This document shows, one piece after another, positions 5,453-7,755 of a DNA stretch of 7,755 bases. The DNA is from an uncultured Gemmatimonadota bacterium (GTDB lineage: Bacteria > Gemmatimonadota > Gemmatimonadetes > Gemmatimonadales > Gemmatimonadaceae). The position numbers and the translations under genes were made by a program. The notes below the pieces were generated by a model. That model made no database searches and was not told the DNA's origin. It saw only the letters and a list, made by a program, of their open reading frames with translations. Positions within the stretch are counted from its first letter, which is position 1, and the number at the start of each line of letters is the position of its first letter. The DNA is taken from NCBI GenBank assembly GCA_946887155.1, contig CAMPKM010000122.1:1-7755 (forward strand), read 5' to 3'.

Positions 5453-7116
5453 CACTCGTCATGGCGTACGTCATCCTGATCGCGGCCGGCATTGCGGCGA
5501 CGACGATGGTTCTGGAATCGCTCGTTCGCGGCCGGGGATTCGCGACTCGATGGGTGTGGGTTGCGGCGCTTGGCCTGACGACCCTAACGACAGTTTTTGC
5601 GTTGGTCGTGCCGAGGGGCGCGCAGGTCCTCGAACTGGCGCCAGCCGAAGCTTCAGTCACCACGCGCGCGCCAATCGGTATTGCGGCGCCGGCGAACGCC
5701 TGGTTGGACGTCGACCAGCTCCTCGCCTCCGCGACTGTTGCGTTGCCCGTCGCGTGGCTCATGGCGTCGGCCCTGCTGCTGGTCGCGTTAGGCGCGGGAC
5801 AGCAACGGTATCGCCGGATGCGCGCCCGCGCCCGGACGGCGCGGGTGGGTGGTCATGACGTGCTGCTGACGGAAGACGTCGGGCCCGCCGTCGCCGGCGT
5901 CAGGCGGCCGGTAGTCCTGGTTCCGCGGTGGGTCCTGGCCCTCGATGAAGGCTCGCAACAACTGCTGCTGTCGCACGAGCTCGAGCACGTGAGGCAGCGC
6001 GACACCTGGTTGCTGCTGTTCGGCGCGGTCAGCGTTGCCCTGACGCCATGGAACCCGGTGGTGTGGTGGATGGTGAAGCGCCTGCGCCTGGCGGTCGAGC
6101 AGGACTGCGATGCGCGCGTGCTTGCCCGTCATCCCGGTGTCCGTCGTTATGCAGACCTGCTGCTCACCGCGGCCAGCCGGCACGACCTGGCCTCGCGATT
6201 CCTGGCGGCCCATTTCGGTGAATACACATCTGACCTGGTGCGGAGGATCGAAGCAATGACGAACACGAGGAGAGTATCCTGGCGAAAAGCGGGCGCCGCG
6301 GCCTTCGTGGCGGCGACGCTCATCGCAATCGCGTGCGAAACGCCGCGCCCGGATCCTGTGGCACCCCTGAAGTCTGGCGATGCCGACCCGATTTCCTCCG
6401 CCGACGCCAATGAAGAGATCGTAAAGGCGAGACTCCTGTCGGATTCGAGGACGCCGAAGTATCCCGAACTCCTCCGACAGGCGGGTGTCGAAGGCGAGGC
6501 GCTGGTCTCCTTTGTCATCGACGAAACCGGAACGCCGGATGTCGCGACGTTCAAGGTGATTCGGTCCACGCATGAACTCTTTGCAGCCGCCGTTCGCGCG
6601 GCTCTGCCGGGCATGCGTTTCGTACCGGCGGAGGCAAATGGGAAAAAGGTGCGCCAGGTTGTCAGCGAGCCGTTCACCTTTACGCTCGCGGGCGCAGTCA
6701 AGCAGAAGATTTCAGGCGATCCATCCACCGTGCAGATAACGGGCGTTGAGCCGAAGAAACTCGCCTACACCGTTCGTAAGGCAGATCTCGCAGACAAGAC
6801 GGGTGCCATGGAGCGAGTCGAGGTCGCGCGCCGGAGATTGGTGGAGAAAGCAGCCGGCAGCCCATCAGTCGGAGGGCGGTCAGCCCGCCAAGGTACGACG
6901 CCTCAGATCATCCTTCGCGGCTCGGGGAACGCCATTGGCTCACCTCTGGTGATCGTCGACGGCGTCGTCATGACGGGGAAGCTCGACGACATCGACCCAG
7001 CGACCATTCAGAGTATCGAGGTCGTGAAGGGAGCCGCTGCGTCGTTGACCTACGGCGATCGCGCGAAGGATGGCGTCATCCAGATCACGACGAAAGCGCG
7101 AAAGCGTATACCGTAG
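5449..7116 (+). CDS. BlaR1/MecR1-type M56 metallopeptidase fused to TonB C-terminal and SusC-like plug domains
   Basis: 555 residues. ATG 5449 overlaps the blaI stop by four bases and has AAGGAGGG (5438-5445) just upstream. Hydrophobic segments near 4-24, 35-53, 92-117, 183-205 and 280-296 anchor an M56 peptidase domain. The zinc site is HELEH (176-180), with the downstream EQDCDARV (217-224) giving the probable third ligand. After the last membrane segment comes a periplasmic TonB C-terminal domain (~325-415, with PKYPELLRQAGVEGEALVSF and MRFVPA). The tail (~483-552) resembles a TonB-dependent receptor plug: IILRGSGN, PLVIVDGVVMTG, IDPATIQSIEVVKGAAA, YGDRAKDGVIQITTK. No SxxK penicillin-binding sensor of the classical BlaR1 type is present. 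By analogy it senses an envelope signal and triggers BlaI cleavage. The trigger is unknown and may involve the TonB/plug modules. Confidence 0.9.
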   Translation: MTLVMAYVILIAAGIAATTMVLESLVRGRGFATRWVWVAALGLTTLTTVFALVVPRGAQVLELAPAEASVTTRAPIGIAAPANAWLDVDQLLASATVALPVAWLMASALLLVALGAGQQRYRRMRARARTARVGGHDVLLTEDVGPAVAGVRRPVVLVPRWVLALDEGSQQLLLSHELEHVRQRDTWLLLFGAVSVALTPWNPVVWWMVKRLRLAVEQDCDARVLARHPGVRRYADLLLTAASRHDLASRFLAAHFGEYTSDLVRRIEAMTNTRRVSWRKAGAAAFVAATLIAIACETPRPDPVAPLKSGDADPISSADANEEIVKARLLSDSRTPKYPELLRQAGVEGEALVSFVIDETGTPDVATFKVIRSTHELFAAAVRAALPGMRFVPAEANGKKVRQVVSEPFTFTLAGAVKQKISGDPSTVQITGVEPKKLAYTVRKADLADKTGAMERVEVARRRLVEKAAGSPSVGGRSARQGTTPQIILRGSGNAIGSPLVIVDGVVMTGKLDDIDPATIQSIEVVKGAAASLTYGDRAKDGVIQITTKARKRIP

Positions 7117-7139
7117 GTTTGCAGTCGCTGGCCATCCGT

Positions 7140-7179
7140 CCTTCGCCGTCGACCTGACTAATAGTCGACCGGTCGAAGG
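7140..7179. terminator. imperfect 14-bp hairpin between convergent genes, possible bidirectional terminator
   Basis: The outer arms CCTTCG (7140-7145) and CGAAGG (7174-7179), then CC with GG (7146-7147 and 7171-7172), then GTCGAC with GTCGAC (7148-7153 and 7164-7169) pair around a 10-nt loop. There are single-base bulges at 7170 and 7173. The stop codon of nadE (7158-7160) lies in the loop and its last codons in the right arm. There is no T-run on either side, so it is not a textbook intrinsic terminator. Its place at a tail-to-tail junction still suggests transcription termination or 3'-end protection. Confidence 0.45.
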
Positions 7180-7755
7180 TACGACTCGCCGATCGCGGTG
7201 TGACTCAGGAGCGCGACCGTTGGCAGCTTTCGCTTCCAATGCGTCCGCTCCAGCCGCGTCCGGACCAGCTCGACCTCGAACTCGTTGAACCCGCGGGCGA
7301 CGAGGTCGGCGGTGTTGAAGCCCCAGAGGAGCCAGTTGAGGATCGTGTCGGCGCGCGCGTAGGCGATGCCGAAGTCGGCCTCGTCAGTCTGCCCGGCCAC
7401 GAGGTCCGCCGTCGCCGGCTTGCTGACGATGACGTCCGGGACACCCAAGTGGCGAGCAAGCGCCCAGACCTGGGTCTTGAACAGGTCGCCTAACGGGTTG
7501 AGCGGTGGCGAGTCATCGGCATGCCAGGTGAAGTAGCCGAAGAGCCGCTCGGTCTTGTTGCCGGTCCCCAGCGGCACGCCGCCTAACGAAGCAGACAGGT
7601 CGAACAGCGCGATCATCCTGAGCCGGGCGATGACGTTACCGCGGCGCGTCCCATCGGCGGTGGGTTCCAGTGCCAGGTACCCGTCGGCGGCCGCCGACAA
7701 GTCGATGGTCCGCGACGGAATGCCGAGCTGGTCGATGACGAGCTGGCCGTGGGCC
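7158..7755 (-). CDS. nadE: NAD+ synthetase, C-terminal part (5' end outside window)
   Basis: 198 residues are visible, reading from 7754 down to a TAG at 7158-7160; the frame remains open at the window edge. The TTG at 7700 is an internal Leu codon, not a start. Conserved NadE elements occur in order: RRGNVIARLRM, LGTGNKTERLFGYFTWHADD, NPLGDLFKTQVW.LA..LGVP, then SKPATADL and GQTDEADFG. These form the nicotinate-adenine-dinucleotide and ATP site. The N-terminal SGGxDS ATP-pyrophosphatase loop would lie outside the window. The enzyme makes NAD+ from deamido-NAD+, ATP and an ammonia source in the cytoplasm. Whether the full protein has an N-terminal glutaminase domain cannot be seen, although the ending (AIGESYLRPVDY) with no extra C-terminal extension suggests the short, ammonia-dependent type. 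It is a housekeeping gene convergent with the protease gene, 41 bp away, and probably unrelated to it. Confidence 0.93.
   Translation of the reverse strand, partial: AHGQLVIDQLGIPSRTIDLSAAADGYLALEPTADGTRRGNVIARLRMIALFDLSASLGGVPLGTGNKTERLFGYFTWHADDSPPLNPLGDLFKTQVWALARHLGVPDVIVSKPATADLVAGQTDEADFGIAYARADTILNWLLWGFNTADLVARGFNEFEVELVRTRLERTHWKRKLPTVALLSHTAIGESYLRPVDY

Noticed and set aside
5749..7116. Beta-lactam sensor role for the M56 protein
   Set aside because: No SxxK/SxN/KTG penicillin-binding domain follows the protease. The space is taken by TonB and plug domains, so a link to beta-lactam resistance is not supported.
1687..7587. GTTAGGC and GCCTAAC as integron attC core sites
   Set aside because: The words match the GTTRRRY/RYYYAAC cores, but each copy is single and sits in frame inside a gene. 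None is paired with its inverse at attC length or lies between cassettes, and no integrase is present.

Overview
The window is a 7.8 kb stretch of high-GC bacterial chromosome with seven protein genes and no RNA gene, CRISPR array or complete mobile element. Gemmatimonadota is the best guess, with Acidobacteriota as the alternative. This rests on gene style: a BlaI repressor paired with an M56 protease that carries TonB and TonB-receptor-plug modules, a secreted six-bladed propeller with a GRGPGEF motif, a secreted FG-GAP propeller, and very low TTA codon use. No marker gene in the window settles the phylum.

Layout. At the left edge is the C-terminal DNA-binding half of an AraC-family regulator (2-379, +). 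Then comes a secreted TPR plus seven-bladed FG-GAP propeller protein (488-2179, +). Its stop codon lies inside a short palindrome that looks like a REP-type repeat. About 340 bp of apparently non-coding DNA follows (2180-2523). Next are an unrecognised polytopic membrane protein (2524-3846, +) and a secreted six-bladed beta-propeller protein with a very clear ribosome binding site (3929-5005, +). A two-gene signalling operon follows: a BlaI/MecI-type repressor (5081-5452, +) and, overlapping it by 4 bp, an M56 metallopeptidase of BlaR1/MecR1 type (5449-7116, +). The right end is the C-terminal part of NAD+ synthetase, nadE, on the minus strand (7158-7755). It converges on the operon, with a long imperfect hairpin at the junction.

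How the genes work together. Only the BlaI/M56 pair is a clear functional unit. The cytoplasmic repressor probably binds two near-identical 15-bp operators (5013-5027 and 5058-5072), one touching a TTGACA box and one overlapping the Shine-Dalgarno sequence. The membrane protease probably relieves repression when its periplasmic part is triggered. That periplasmic part has no visible penicillin-binding module. It carries a TonB C-terminal domain followed by a SusC-like plug domain. The FG-GAP, membrane and six-bladed propeller genes are co-directional, but nothing shows that they share a pathway.

The most unusual sequence-level signal is the 7-mer GTTAGGC. It occurs seven times in 7.8 kb, always on the coding strand and always as the in-frame codon pair TTA-GGC (Leu-Gly). 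These seven account for all but one of the TTA codons found in the window.
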